DNA from: Crystallibacter permensis | Lineage (GTDB): Bacteria > Actinomycetota > Actinomycetes > Actinomycetales > Micrococcaceae | Length of the DNA: 64,000 nucleotides | NCBI RefSeq assembly: GCF_025960875.1 | Contig: NZ_JAODLR010000021.1 | Location: 1 to 64,000 of the forward strand | Direction of reading: 5' to 3' | In this document: piece by piece, positions 44,733-53,332 of the stretch | Layout of the letters: the number at the start of each line of letters is the position of its first letter | Position numbering within the stretch: the first letter of the stretch is position 1 | Program-made: the position numbers and the translations under genes | The notes under the pieces: model-generated | Told to the model about the DNA's origin: nothing | The model's database searches: none | What the model saw: only the letters and a program-made list of their open reading frames with translations

Positions 44733-45353
44733 TCAGGCAGCGGGACGATGCTCTTCGAGCAGCCGGACGGCCATCTTCCGGGCACGGCTGGCCGCCTGCC
44801 GGTCCCCTTCGGCGGCCAGAATGATGGAGCCCTTCATCAGCAGGTGCCAGGAGTTGGCAAACGCTTCGGTGTCGGCCAGACCCGCCTCATCGCCCCACCG
44901 CCGCAACTGGTTGCGGATCCTGCCCAGATACTCAACGCAGGCTTGGCCTAGCGGATGGCCTGCACCCATCTCCAAGAGCACGTTGACGAAGGAACAGGCT
45001 TCAAAATCCTCGCGCTGGAACCACTCATCGAAGACGTCAAAAACGGCCAGCAGCCGCCGTTCCGCAGTGTCGCCTCTACGCATGGCTTCGGCGACCACGT
45101 AGCCCGTGGTCCACACATGGTCCCTGCGTTCCAGGAACGCCAGCGCCAGGTCGTCCTTGGAGGGGAAATGGCGGTAGAAGGTGGCCTTGGCCACGCCGGA
45201 TTCGCGGATCAGCTCGTCAACGCCGACGTCCCGGATGCCCCGCCGCGAAAACAGCTTGTAGGCAGCGGTGAGGATCCGCTCCCTTGGATCAAGGCGAACG
45301 ACGGCGGGTGCCCCGGTTTCGGCACGACCATCAGCATCGATCCGTAGTGTCAT
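44733..45353 (-). CDS. TetR family transcriptional regulator
   Basis: 206 aa. Helix-turn-helix at ERILTAAYKLFSRRGIRDVGVDELIRESGVAKATFYRHFPSKDDL (core VDELIRESGVAKATFYRHF, about 45-63). C-terminal ligand domain is unassigned. Start ATG gives MTLRIDADG; an ATG three codons earlier (MCSMTLRID) is possible. Convergent with the diacylglycerol-kinase gene and divergent from the 6C-like RNA region. Target unknown. Confidence 0.85.
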   Translation of the reverse strand: MTLRIDADGRAETGAPAVVRLDPRERILTAAYKLFSRRGIRDVGVDELIRESGVAKATFYRHFPSKDDLALAFLERRDHVWTTGYVVAEAMRRGDTAERRLLAVFDVFDEWFQREDFEACSFVNVLLEMGAGHPLGQACVEYLGRIRNQLRRWGDEAGLADTEAFANSWHLLMKGSIILAAEGDRQAASRARKMAVRLLEEHRPAA

Positions 45354-45417
45354 GGAACACATTGTAGCGGGTAGACAGACCTGTCTTTCTTTCCGGCACC
45401 CAATATGAAAGACTGAT

Positions 45418-45511
45418 CCTGCAGCGCGCGGCTTGCCGCCCGAACCCCCAACCGGGCGCCCCGCGCGTAAGCCCTCGGCAGAGACCCCCAACTTCTGCCG
45501 AGGGCTCTCTG
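45418..45511 (+). ncRNA. Candidate 6C-type small RNA
   Basis: Two hairpins in a row with almost identical C-rich loops: CGCCCG-AACCCCCAAC-CGGGCG, then a perfect 13-bp stem (AGCCCTCGGCAGA, 45470-45482, with 45494-45506) around GACCCCCAACT. The second stem is followed by a T-containing stretch, as a terminator would be. The paired ACCCCCAAC loops are the hallmark of actinobacterial 6C RNA (RF01066; B11 in mycobacteria), which binds mRNA through its C-loops. A TATGAA at 45404-45409 could be the -10. Ends are estimated. Confidence 0.7.
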
Positions 45512-45736
45512 CTTTAACCGGATGCTTGTCTTCCCACGGGCGGGAAGAGGACCATGTAAGTAGGGCTTGCGAAGAGAGTCCTTGCCGATTTCGATCCGTT
45601 TCAGTAGACGCTGATGTATGGGCACAGATCACCCGGTCCATCAGCGGCCACCTGCAATGACCGGGCACCGCCCGCCCATTGCAATTTCGCTCGACGTAAC
45701 CACAAAAGGCAACGTCATCAGAAAAGGAAAGTTGTC

Positions 45737-45985
45737 ATGCCCGAGTTCATGGATGTGCATCACAACATGGTTGGCATCACCGCAGAGGCACTCAAGGAGG
45801 CCCATAACGCGGACCTTGCCATTCAGGATGATGAAAAGGTGGAATTCAAAAAGGCGTGGGCCGATCCGGAGAGCGGGGTTGTCTACTGCCTCTCCGAAGC
45901 ACCGTCGGCCGAAGCCGTCCAGCGTATCCACGAGCGCGCCGGCCATCGCGCCGACGAAGTGCACCCTGTACCGCTCGTCGTCTGA
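45737..45985 (+). CDS. DUF4242 (SCO4226-type nickel-binding) small protein
   Basis: 82 aa starting MPEFMDVHHNMVGITAEALKEAHNADLAI with WADPESGVVYCLSEAPSAEAVQRIHERAG, matching the DUF4242 family whose Streptomyces member SCO4226 binds nickel. The VHH and Cys residues are conserved positions. AAAAGGAAAG precedes the ATG. The 225 bases between it and the 6C-like RNA hold no other gene. Followed by a terminator. Confidence 0.85.
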   Translation: MPEFMDVHHNMVGITAEALKEAHNADLAIQDDEKVEFKKAWADPESGVVYCLSEAPSAEAVQRIHERAGHRADEVHPVPLVV

Positions 45986-46008
45986 GGTCCTTGCCAGCGC
46001 ATTAAACA

Positions 46009-46041
46009 GAGGAACCGCTCCCACTGGGGGAACGGTTCCTC
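46009..46041. terminator. Bidirectional terminator
   Basis: GAGGAACCG and CGGTTCCTC form a perfect 9-bp stem, with inner CCC/GGG pairing, between the convergent DUF4242 and universal-stress genes; short T-containing tails occur on both strands. Confidence 0.75.
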
Positions 46042-46070
46042 TACGTTTGGCTCTTTCAATGACCCGCGGA

Positions 46071-46460
46071 CTATGCCTTGACCGCGAGGACCGGGCACTC
46101 TGCCTGCAGCAGGATCCGTTGCGCGGTGCTGCCCATGATCAGCTTGCCCACCGGAGTCCGCTTGCGCAGCCCGATCACGATCAAGTCCGCCCGATGCGTT
46201 TCCGCCGCATCGAGCACCTCATCCGCAGCATCGTTCCCGCCCATGGGCTGAAGCAGGATGTGTTCCACCCCGGAGGCCGCCAGCCGGCTGTCCAGCGCTT
46301 GGGCAGCATCGGACTGGACAAACCGCTGGTCCACGAAGACGTCCCCGCGGGTCGAGTTCACTACGACCAGCGGCGCTTTGGCGTTGGCCGCTTCGCTGAT
46401 GGCCCGTTCCAGTGCGGCTTCGCCTTCCGGCGTGGGGATGTAGCCCACCACTATGCTCAT
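46071..46460 (-). CDS. Universal stress protein (UspA)
   Basis: 129-aa single UspA domain: [21 protein letters not shown] and [38 protein letters not shown] (core [20 protein letters not shown]) include the G-2x-G-9x-G(S/T) ATP-binding loop. Its start overlaps the TctA stop by 4 bp (ATGA), so it is cotranscribed with the tricarboxylate transporter, an association seen in other actinobacteria. Confidence 0.9.
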   Translation of the reverse strand: MSIVVGYIPTPEGEAALERAISEAANAKAPLVVVNSTRGDVFVDQRFVQSDAAQALDSRLAASGVEHILLQPMGGNDAADEVLDAAETHRADLIVIGLRKRTPVGKLIMGSTAQRILLQAECPVLAVKA

Positions 46461-48181
46461 GATCGCTCCCGTTCATTTTGGATCTTGTCGGAGCGGTGGC
46501 GCCCTGCGGGTTCCGCGGGATCGCCGCCGCTGCTGCCGGCATGCTCCGGCAGGGCACTGCCCGTGTCCTTGTCATGCTCCTTGTCATGGTCACTGTCATT
46601 GTCGCCGTTGGCATAACCATTGGCCACGCCGCCGTCGTCGTCGGTTGCAGCGGTTTCATCCGGAGTCTGCGGGACGTTGCCGAGGAGGACCGACTCCGGC
46701 CGGCGTTTGCGGATGATCTTCAGTGCCAGCGGTGCGAGCAGTACCAGTGCCACGATGATGTAAACAACGACGGCGACCGGCTCGCTCCACAGGCCGGAGA
46801 TGTCTCCGGCGCTCAGCTGCAGCGTGGTGCGCAGCGACTCCTCGGCGCGCGGGCCGAGGATGAGGCCGATAACCAGGGGCAGCACCGGCATCCCGTAGCG
46901 TCGCATGGCGAAGCCGAGCAGGCCGAGCAGCAGCAGGATCACCAGGTCGAATGCCTGCAGGTTGACTGCGTAGGCGCCCAGGGTAGCGAAGAACAGGATG
47001 CCGGCATAGAGGTAGGGGCGCGGCAGCTGCAGCAGCTTGGCCCAGACCGGCGCCAGCGGCAGGTTGATCAGCAGCAGCAGGGTGTTGCCGATGAACAGGC
47101 TGGCGATCAGCGCCCACACCAGCTGCGGCTCGCTGTCAAAGAGCAGCGGTCCGGGCTGGATGCCGAACTGGATGAAGGCAGCCAGCATGACGGCTGCTGT
47201 GGCGTTCGTCGGCAGGCCCAGGGCCAGCAACGGAGTCAGGGTACCGGCGGCCGAGGCATTGTTGGCTGCCTCGGGGCCGGCAACTCCCTCGATCGCGCCG
47301 TGGCCGAATTCCTCCGGGTGCTTGGAGAGCTTCTTCTCCGTGACGTAGGAGAGGAACGTGGGAATCTCGGCGCCGCCGGCCGGCAGGGCGCCGAACGGGA
47401 AACCGTAGGCGGTACCGCGCAGCCAGGGCTTCCAGGACCGCTTCCAGTCCTGCTTGCCCATCCAGGGCCGGCCCACCGGAATGGTTTGCATTGGCTTGCG
47501 CCGCAGATGCGCGGCGATCCAGAGGGCTTCGCCCACCGCGAAGATCGCGACGGCGACAACCACGATGTCCAGCCCGTCCACCAGCAGCGGCTGGCCGAAG
47601 ATGAGGCGCTGCTGCCCGGTGACCGGGTCCGCGCCGACCAGGCCGATGGCCAGGCCGATACCGAGGGCGGAAAAACCGCGCAGCTTGGAACCACCGAGCA
47701 CTGCGGTCACAGCAATGAGGGCCAGGACAATGATGGCCAGATAACTGGGGTCGCCGAGGCTGACGGCGAAGTCCACCACAACCGGGGCGCAGGCCACGAG
47801 CAGGGCGGTGCCGATGGTGCCGGCAACGAAGGAGCCGATGGCGGCTGTCGCCAGCGCCTGTGCGGCCCGGCCGGACTTGGCCATCTTGTGGCCTTCGATC
47901 GCGGTGATGACCGTGGACGATTCGCCCGGGGTGTTCAGCAGGATCGAGGTGGTGGATCCGCCGTACATGCCGCCGTAGTAGATGCCGGCGAACATGATGA
48001 ACGCACTGGTCGGCTCCAGCGAGTAGGTGACCGGCAACAGCAGGGCCACCGCCATGGCAGGTCCGATGCCGGGCAGCACGCCGACCGCGGTACCCAGCAG
48101 CACGCCGATGAAGGCGTACAGCAGGTTGATCGGCGTTGCCGCCGTCGAGAATCCCTGCATCAGCAGGTCGAATGTCTCCAT
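46457..48181 (-). CDS. tctA: Tripartite tricarboxylate transporter permease TctA
   Basis: 574 aa, about 12 transmembrane segments. [19 protein letters not shown] (about 38-56), [21 protein letters not shown], and [19 protein letters not shown] are the TctA blocks. An extra ~75-residue hydrophilic C-terminal tail rich in Asp, Asn, His and Glu ([12 protein letters not shown]) is not part of the fold. Large permease for citrate or a related tricarboxylate. Directly after TctB (no gap). Confidence 0.9.
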   Translation of the reverse strand: METFDLLMQGFSTAATPINLLYAFIGVLLGTAVGVLPGIGPAMAVALLLPVTYSLEPTSAFIMFAGIYYGGMYGGSTTSILLNTPGESSTVITAIEGHKMAKSGRAAQALATAAIGSFVAGTIGTALLVACAPVVVDFAVSLGDPSYLAIIVLALIAVTAVLGGSKLRGFSALGIGLAIGLVGADPVTGQQRLIFGQPLLVDGLDIVVVAVAIFAVGEALWIAAHLRRKPMQTIPVGRPWMGKQDWKRSWKPWLRGTAYGFPFGALPAGGAEIPTFLSYVTEKKLSKHPEEFGHGAIEGVAGPEAANNASAAGTLTPLLALGLPTNATAAVMLAAFIQFGIQPGPLLFDSEPQLVWALIASLFIGNTLLLLINLPLAPVWAKLLQLPRPYLYAGILFFATLGAYAVNLQAFDLVILLLLGLLGFAMRRYGMPVLPLVIGLILGPRAEESLRTTLQLSAGDISGLWSEPVAVVVYIIVALVLLAPLALKIIRKRRPESVLLGNVPQTPDETAATDDDGGVANGYANGDNDSDHDKEHDKDTGSALPEHAGSSGGDPAEPAGRHRSDKIQNERERS

Positions 48182-48685
48182 TTAGAGCACTCCTTCCAAG
48201 AGCCCGGCCGGCAGTTTGATGCCCAGGCCGAGGTAGAACCCGTAGAAGGTACCCACGGCCATGACCACGGAGATGACGGCGTCACGGATATAGCGGCGGC
48301 TGCCCAGCGCCCAGACACTGCCCCAGAAGAGGAGGGTTCCGGAGATGACCCAGCCGACGGTGTCGATCAGGGCTATGTTGAGCACGAAGGCGCCCAGCAG
48401 CGGCACGACTGTACGCCAGTCGGTGGGATGCGTCAGGTCCACGTCTTCGCCGCCCTCGGCTTCGCCGTGGCCGCCACGCAGCACGTTGATGGCCAGCAGC
48501 ACGGCACAGACCAGCAGCAGTGCCCCGACGATGTACGGCAGGGTCTTCGGGCCGACCGGGTCGGTCTGGGAATACGGGACGTTCAGGGACATCGCGTCGA
48601 GGATGACGATCACGCCGAACGCCCCGAGCAGGGCCGCGAGGCCCAGCTCGGAGCGGCCTTTGAGCCGGGAAACCAGCTTGTTCAT
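48182..48685 (-). CDS. tctB: Tripartite tricarboxylate transporter small subunit TctB
   Basis: 167 aa, four transmembrane segments: ELGLAALLGAFGVIVILDAM, LPYIVGALLLVCAVLLAINV, then VVPLLGAFVLNIALIDTVG and VVMAVGTFYGFYLGLG. The ~30-residue cytoplasmic loop is acidic (GEAEGGEDVD). Small membrane subunit that partners with TctA. 5' end overlaps the TctC stop by 4 bp. Confidence 0.88.
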   Translation of the reverse strand: MNKLVSRLKGRSELGLAALLGAFGVIVILDAMSLNVPYSQTDPVGPKTLPYIVGALLLVCAVLLAINVLRGGHGEAEGGEDVDLTHPTDWRTVVPLLGAFVLNIALIDTVGWVISGTLLFWGSVWALGSRRYIRDAVISVVMAVGTFYGFYLGLGIKLPAGLLEGVL

Positions 48686-49695
48686 GCAAGACCCAGTTCG
48701 GTCAGGACGTTGGCCACACGCTCATCCTGTTCCTTCAGGAAGGTACTGAACTCCTCGCCGGTGGCGAAGGCGTCGGTCCAGCCATTGGTTTCGAGGGCCT
48801 GCTGCCACTCGGGGGTGCCGTGCATCTTCTCCAGCGCGCCGATCCACTTCTGCTTGTCCTCTTCGCTGACGCCCGGAGGGGCAACGATGCCGCGCCAGTT
48901 GCTGAACACCAGATCGATGTTGGATTCCTGCAGGGTGGGGGCGTCGACGCCCTCGAGGCGCTCCTCGCCGCTGGTGGCCAGGACGCGGATCTCGCCGCTC
49001 TTGATCTGGTCGATGTACTCGCCGGCGCCGGAAGCGGCGAAGCCGAGCTTGTTGCCCAGGATGGCCGGCAGCAGGTCGCCGCCGCCGTCGTAGGACACGA
49101 AGTTCACGTCCTTCGGGTCGATGCCGACGGTCTGGGCCAGCTGCATCGGCAGCAAGTGGTCGGGGCCACCCGGCGAGGAGCCGCCGCCGACGCTGACCTT
49201 GGACGGGTCTTCCTTCCAGGCCTTCACCAGGTCGTCGATGGTCTTGTAGGGAGAATCCTTGGAGACCATGATGGCACCCGGCTCCTGGATCAGGCGGGCC
49301 AGCGGCGTGGTCTCGGTCAGCTTGGACTCGGAGTCGTTGGTGTAGCTCGCGCCCACAACGCCCAGGCCCATCAGCATGGCCAGGTCGCCGTTGCCTTCTT
49401 CGTTAACGGTGCGGGCCAGGCCTACGGTGCCGCCGGCACCGGCCAGATTGAAGACCTCCAGGTTGGAGGCGATGTCGGTTTCCTCCATCACCTTCGCGGC
49501 AACGCGGGCGGTGGTGTCGTAGCCGCCGCCGGGCGAGTTCGGGACCATGATCCGCAGGTCGGTGACCGGGCCTTCGGCAGCCGCCGAGGTGCCGCCGGCT
49601 TCGCCGCCGCTGGAACCGGTGACACCGCAGCCGGACGCTGCCAGGGCAATGCCTGCCGCCACGGCGGCCAGACGGAATGCGTTGAATCGACGCAT
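48682..49695 (-). CDS. tctC: Tripartite tricarboxylate-binding lipoprotein TctC
   Basis: 337 aa. Signal sequence ends at a lipobox (ALAASGCGV), so it is a membrane-anchored binding protein. IMVPNSPGGGYDTTARVAAKVM and AGAGGTVGLARTVNEEGNGDLA begin the Bug-type fold, and SVGGGSSPGGPDHLLPMQL follows. Captures citrate-like substrates and delivers them to TctAB. First gene of the tctCBA-uspA unit and divergent from a two-component system that probably controls it. Confidence 0.9.
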   Translation of the reverse strand: MRRFNAFRLAAVAAGIALAASGCGVTGSSGGEAGGTSAAAEGPVTDLRIMVPNSPGGGYDTTARVAAKVMEETDIASNLEVFNLAGAGGTVGLARTVNEEGNGDLAMLMGLGVVGASYTNDSESKLTETTPLARLIQEPGAIMVSKDSPYKTIDDLVKAWKEDPSKVSVGGGSSPGGPDHLLPMQLAQTVGIDPKDVNFVSYDGGGDLLPAILGNKLGFAASGAGEYIDQIKSGEIRVLATSGEERLEGVDAPTLQESNIDLVFSNWRGIVAPPGVSEEDKQKWIGALEKMHGTPEWQQALETNGWTDAFATGEEFSTFLKEQDERVANVLTELGLA

Positions 49696-49755
49696 GGGAA
49701 TCCTCTTCTCATCAGGAGTACGAATAAGACCACGGTATGGGCAGCCGTGATGCCC

Positions 49756-49802
49756 GTCACGCTTGTGTTCTCAAAGAAAGTTGTGTTCATTGTGGTCACG
49801 CT
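49756..49802. promoter_or_regulatory. Direct repeats in tctC / sensor-kinase divergent region
   Basis: TTGTGTTC occurs at 49763-49770 and 49781-49788 (18-base spacing), flanked by GTCACGCT at 49756-49763 and 49795-49802. Repeats at about helical intervals upstream of tctC fit response-regulator binding sites; this is inferred from position. Confidence 0.4.
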
Positions 49803-49888
49803 CACATGCCGGGAATGGGCTGGATAATGGGTATAGTTCACCCGATCAACCGGGGACATGGATCGGGTCCGAGGTGGAAAGGATTCCA

Positions 49889-51508
49889 GTGCTCAAGCAC
49901 GCCGGCAGGCTAACAAGACGACGCCGACGCATCACCCTGGCCGGTCAGTATCTGGTCCTGCAGTTGCTGATAGTGCTGGCCGTGCTGCTCGGCGTCATCG
50001 CCATCTCACTGGCTCAATCCGCGCAGGCTTTTGAACGCGTCGAAGGACGCCGGGCCCTCTCCGCCGCCGAAACCCTCGCGGCGATGCCTGCCGTGCGCTC
50101 GCTCCTCCCCGTCGCCGAACCGCGGTTGGGTTCCGCGCTGCCGGCGGTGGCCGAATCCGTCCGGACTGTCTCCGGTTCCACTTTCGCCATCCTGGCCAGG
50201 CCGGACCGCACCATCATCACCTCCCCCGATCCATCCCAGTTGGGCGAACTCCTGCCGCTGGGCGAGAGCAGCGTGCTCTCCGGGCGGTCCTGGACCGGGG
50301 CCGTCAACATGGACGGCACCACCTCGCTGGTGGCACATGTTCCGGTGCTCGACGACGGCGGGCAAACGGTGGGAATTGCCGCCGTCGGGCGTGAATACCC
50401 CTCCACCTGGGAGCGCCTGGGCCAGGCCGTCCCCAACCTGCTCACCTATCTGGGTGTCTCGCTTGCCCTCGGCACGGCCGGTTCCCTGCTGCTGGCGCGG
50501 CGCGTCAAACGCCAGACGCTGGGTCTGGAGCCGGAAGAGATCGCCGGGCTGGTGGAGCACCGCGAGGCCATGCTGCACGGGGTGAAAGAGGGGGTCATCG
50601 CGCTGGACCCGCAGCAGCGGATCACGCTGACCAATGACAGCGCGCGCCGGCTCCTTGGCCTGCCGCTGGACTGCGTTGGCCGCAATCTCGACGAGCTGGA
50701 CCTGATGCCGCAGCTTCGCGAGGTGCTGACCCGCGACCAGGCGGACGCGGACCGGCTGGTGCTGGTCGGCGAGCGGGTGGTGGTCTTCAACCGCATGCCG
50801 ATGCGCTCCCGCGGCAGGGTGATCGGTTCCGTCACCACCCTGCGCGACCGCACCGAACTCTCCTCTCTGGAAAAGGAGCTGGGCGCCACCCGCACCACCA
50901 CGGACACTCTGCGCGCCCAGACCCACGAGTTCGCCAACCAGCTGCACACCATCTCCGGCCTGATCCAGCTCGGCGAGTATGACGAAGTGATCAACTTTGT
51001 CGATGGCGTCAGCCTCAGCCGCACCCGGCTCTACGATGACGTCACCAGCCGCGTCCAGGATCCGGCGGTGGCAGCCCTCCTGATCGCCAAGGCCAGCCTC
51101 GCTGCCGAACGCAATGTTGCGCTCGAACTGGCCGAAGGGTCCGGTCTGGGCCGGGCGGATGATGAGCTGTCCCGGGACCTGACTACCGTCGTCGGCAATT
51201 TGGTGGACAACGCCCTCGACGCCGTTGCCGGCACTCCCGCCGCTAACGTCCGGATCCTCCTCGAGGACAAAGCCGACGAGGTTCTGGTCATGGTGAAGGA
51301 CTCCGGCCCGGGCGTGGCCGTGCAGTCCCTGGAGGACATCTTCACGCAGGGTTTCACCACCAAAACGTCACAGAACGACGGCGGACGCGGCTTCGGTCTC
51401 GCGCTGACCCGGTTAGTATGTCTGAGGCGGAACGGCGAAGTGAGCGTCCACAACGACGGCGGCGCCGTGTTCACCGCCCGCCTCGGAAAGCGGAGCCCAC
51501 AGTCATGA
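49889..51508 (+). CDS. Sensor histidine kinase, CitA/DcuS type
   Basis: 539 aa: two transmembrane segments (LVLQLLIVLAVLLGVIAISL and about 185-205) flank an extracellular PAS-like sensor, then a cytoplasmic PAS (about 215-310), an H-box RAQTHEFANQLHTISGLIQL typical of CitA/DcuS, and a catalytic domain with NLVDNALDAVAG, DSGPGV and GRGFGLAL. GTG start has GGAAAGGA five bases upstream. Stop overlaps the response regulator start (ATGA). Divergent from tctCBA, so it likely senses extracellular citrate-like acids. Confidence 0.9.
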   Translation: MLKHAGRLTRRRRRITLAGQYLVLQLLIVLAVLLGVIAISLAQSAQAFERVEGRRALSAAETLAAMPAVRSLLPVAEPRLGSALPAVAESVRTVSGSTFAILARPDRTIITSPDPSQLGELLPLGESSVLSGRSWTGAVNMDGTTSLVAHVPVLDDGGQTVGIAAVGREYPSTWERLGQAVPNLLTYLGVSLALGTAGSLLLARRVKRQTLGLEPEEIAGLVEHREAMLHGVKEGVIALDPQQRITLTNDSARRLLGLPLDCVGRNLDELDLMPQLREVLTRDQADADRLVLVGERVVVFNRMPMRSRGRVIGSVTTLRDRTELSSLEKELGATRTTTDTLRAQTHEFANQLHTISGLIQLGEYDEVINFVDGVSLSRTRLYDDVTSRVQDPAVAALLIAKASLAAERNVALELAEGSGLGRADDELSRDLTTVVGNLVDNALDAVAGTPAANVRILLEDKADEVLVMVKDSGPGVAVQSLEDIFTQGFTTKTSQNDGGRGFGLALTRLVCLRRNGEVSVHNDGGAVFTARLGKRSPQS

Positions 51509-52173
51509 TCAAGGTACTTATTGTCGACGACGACTTCATGGTCGCGAAGGTCCACGCCGGCTTTGTCCGGCAGACGACCGGGTTCGCCGTCGTCGGCGTT
51601 GCCCACACCGGCGCCCAAGCGCTCGTGGAGGCCAAACGACTCCAGCCCGATCTGGTCCTGCTGGACATCCACTTGCCGGACATCAGCGGGTTGGACCTGC
51701 TGCAGCAGCTTCGCGAAGAGGTACCTGAGCTGGACGTGCTGGTGATCAGCGCGGCCCGCGAGGTGGACACCGTGCGCCGGGCGCTGCGTGGCGGCATTGT
51801 GCACTACCTGATGAAGCCGTTCTCCAACGAGGACCTGCGTGAGCGGCTCGAACACTACCAGCAGGCCTACCGCCCGCTCGCCTCGTCCAAGAGCACCGCC
51901 GAGCAGGCGGACGTGAACCGGGTCTTCGGCGTGAGCCGGTCCGAGCGGCCGCTGCCCAAGGGGTGCAGCGTCGAGACCCTGCGTCTGGTCGAGCAGCTCC
52001 TGCGGGACACCGGAACCGATCTTTCGGCCAGCGAAGCCGCGGACCGGCTGGGCACGTCCCGGGTCAGCGCCCGGCGTTACCTCGAGTACCTCAGCGATGA
52101 CGGGCGCGTGGAGGTCCAGCTCCGCTACGGCGGGGTCGGCCGCCCCGAACGCCGGTACGCCTGGCGTTCCTGA
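51505..52173 (+). CDS. Response regulator, CitB/DcuR type
   Basis: 222 aa. Receiver domain with acidic pocket VDDDFMV, phosphoacceptor Asp in VLLDIHLPDISG (about residue 55) and Lys in YLMKPFSN; C-terminal helix-turn-helix with SASEAADRLGTSRVSARRYLEYL as in CitB-family regulators. Forms a pair with the kinase and should activate tctCBA. Confidence 0.9.
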   Translation: MIKVLIVDDDFMVAKVHAGFVRQTTGFAVVGVAHTGAQALVEAKRLQPDLVLLDIHLPDISGLDLLQQLREEVPELDVLVISAAREVDTVRRALRGGIVHYLMKPFSNEDLRERLEHYQQAYRPLASSKSTAEQADVNRVFGVSRSERPLPKGCSVETLRLVEQLLRDTGTDLSASEAADRLGTSRVSARRYLEYLSDDGRVEVQLRYGGVGRPERRYAWRS

Positions 52174-52190
52174 GGAGTAAACTTTCGGCC

Positions 52191-52484
52191 ATGACAAGTA
52201 CGAACACGGTGTTCGGCTGGGCTTTCGGCGACGGCGCCCGTGCCGACGACAAGGATTACCTGGCAAGTCTCCGTCAGGATTCCCTCGAGAACGCGCGGCA
52301 GGAAGCAGCCCGGAAGGGAGTGGATGTGGTTCCGGACTCGGCCGACTTCACGCTGGTCTCGGACGAGGATTCACTGATCGATCTGGGTGAAGCCGGGCAG
52401 AACCGGATTGTCATGCGCTGCACGGTCGATGTGACGGGCGCGGGTGCCGGACAGCTGCGGGCCGAGGGGCCGATGAACGGCTAA
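52191..52484 (+). CDS. Hypothetical protein after response regulator
   Basis: 97 aa: MTSTNTVFGWAFGDGARADD, then charged, ending in IVMRCTVDVTGAGAGQLRAEGPMNG with strands. No known family. Eighteen bases after the response regulator, so probably cotranscribed. Its 3' 114 bp are antisense to the convergent membrane-protein gene; one of the two predictions may be wrong at that end. Confidence 0.55.
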   Translation: MTSTNTVFGWAFGDGARADDKDYLASLRQDSLENARQEAARKGVDVVPDSADFTLVSDEDSLIDLGEAGQNRIVMRCTVDVTGAGAGQLRAEGPMNG

Positions 52485-53294
52485 GACGCCGTCATCCGGA
52501 GGATCCGGACGCGGATGTCCAAGGTAACGGCAGAAGAAGACGGCCGTCCCCCAGCCCACTGCGAGGACGGACAGCCCGGCACTGTCCACGGAGCCGGCGC
52601 TGGCAGGATAGAGAAGCCAGGTGGCTCCCAGCACCACCGAACTGATCCAGCAGCTGGTGCCGAGCAGGGTGCGGCCCGGGGCCCAGAAGGTCATGACCAG
52701 AACGGCCAGCGAGAGGTACAGGCCGAGCGCGGCCTGCACAGGCCAGTGGGTCAGCCCCCAGGTGATGTCGTCTTCGATGCCCGGCGTTTGTGAGAGCTCC
52801 ACCGCCGTTGCCGCATACGCCCACCAGAACGGAACCCCAACCAGGCCGAGCAAGAGCAGCGGACCACTGGGATCCAGCGCCGACGTCGCCCGACGGCGAC
52901 GAGGTTGGCGGCCGGTGGTGCCGGGGCTGCTGCCGGAGGTACTTCTTCTGTCGTGCCGCCCTGCGACGGAACTGAGCACGGTCATGGGGATGAGGATGGC
53001 CGCCACTACCAGCGGCGACGTGTCATACGTGAAGATCCAGGCCAGCAGCAGTGCTGCCGCGGTGGTCCAGAGCTGGACTAAGGCTGGGGCCGGTTCCTGC
53101 GGCCGGGCGGCTATGGCCAGGAAGGCGCCGCTGATCACGAACGTGAAGAGCACGCCCCAGCTGGCCTCCAGTCCCATGACGGCGGCGAAGCCTTCGTTGG
53201 CGCTGAAGACCGTGAGCAGATCGACGATCCCGAAGAACGCCACCGCCCAGAACAGCACTGCCAACCCCGCCCAGATACGGGCACCGGCGACCAT
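52371..53294 (-). CDS. Multi-pass membrane protein, unknown
   Basis: 307 aa. About eight hydrophobic segments, first IWAGLAVLFWAVAFFGIVDLLTVF, with a basic, Ser/Arg-rich central loop (GRHDRRSTSGSSPGTTG and RQPRRRRATSAL). No transporter family recognised. ATG chosen at MVAGARIW; TTG two codons upstream is also possible. The last ~38 codons run opposite the small gene at 52191, so the C-terminus is uncertain. Confidence 0.65.
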   Translation of the reverse strand: MVAGARIWAGLAVLFWAVAFFGIVDLLTVFSANEGFAAVMGLEASWGVLFTFVISGAFLAIAARPQEPAPALVQLWTTAAALLLAWIFTYDTSPLVVAAILIPMTVLSSVAGRHDRRSTSGSSPGTTGRQPRRRRATSALDPSGPLLLLGLVGVPFWWAYAATAVELSQTPGIEDDITWGLTHWPVQAALGLYLSLAVLVMTFWAPGRTLLGTSCWISSVVLGATWLLYPASAGSVDSAGLSVLAVGWGTAVFFCRYLGHPRPDPPDDGVLAVHRPLGPQLSGTRARHIDRAAHDNPVLPGFTQIDQ

Positions 53295-53332
53295 AGACAA
53301 AAGTCTATCGCCGCCGGTGCGTCCGTGGAGAG

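Noticed and set aside
46478-49093. 871-codon open frame on the plus strand
   Set aside because: It is antisense to tctA, tctB and tctC, whose protein families are clear; long antisense frames are common in high-GC DNA.
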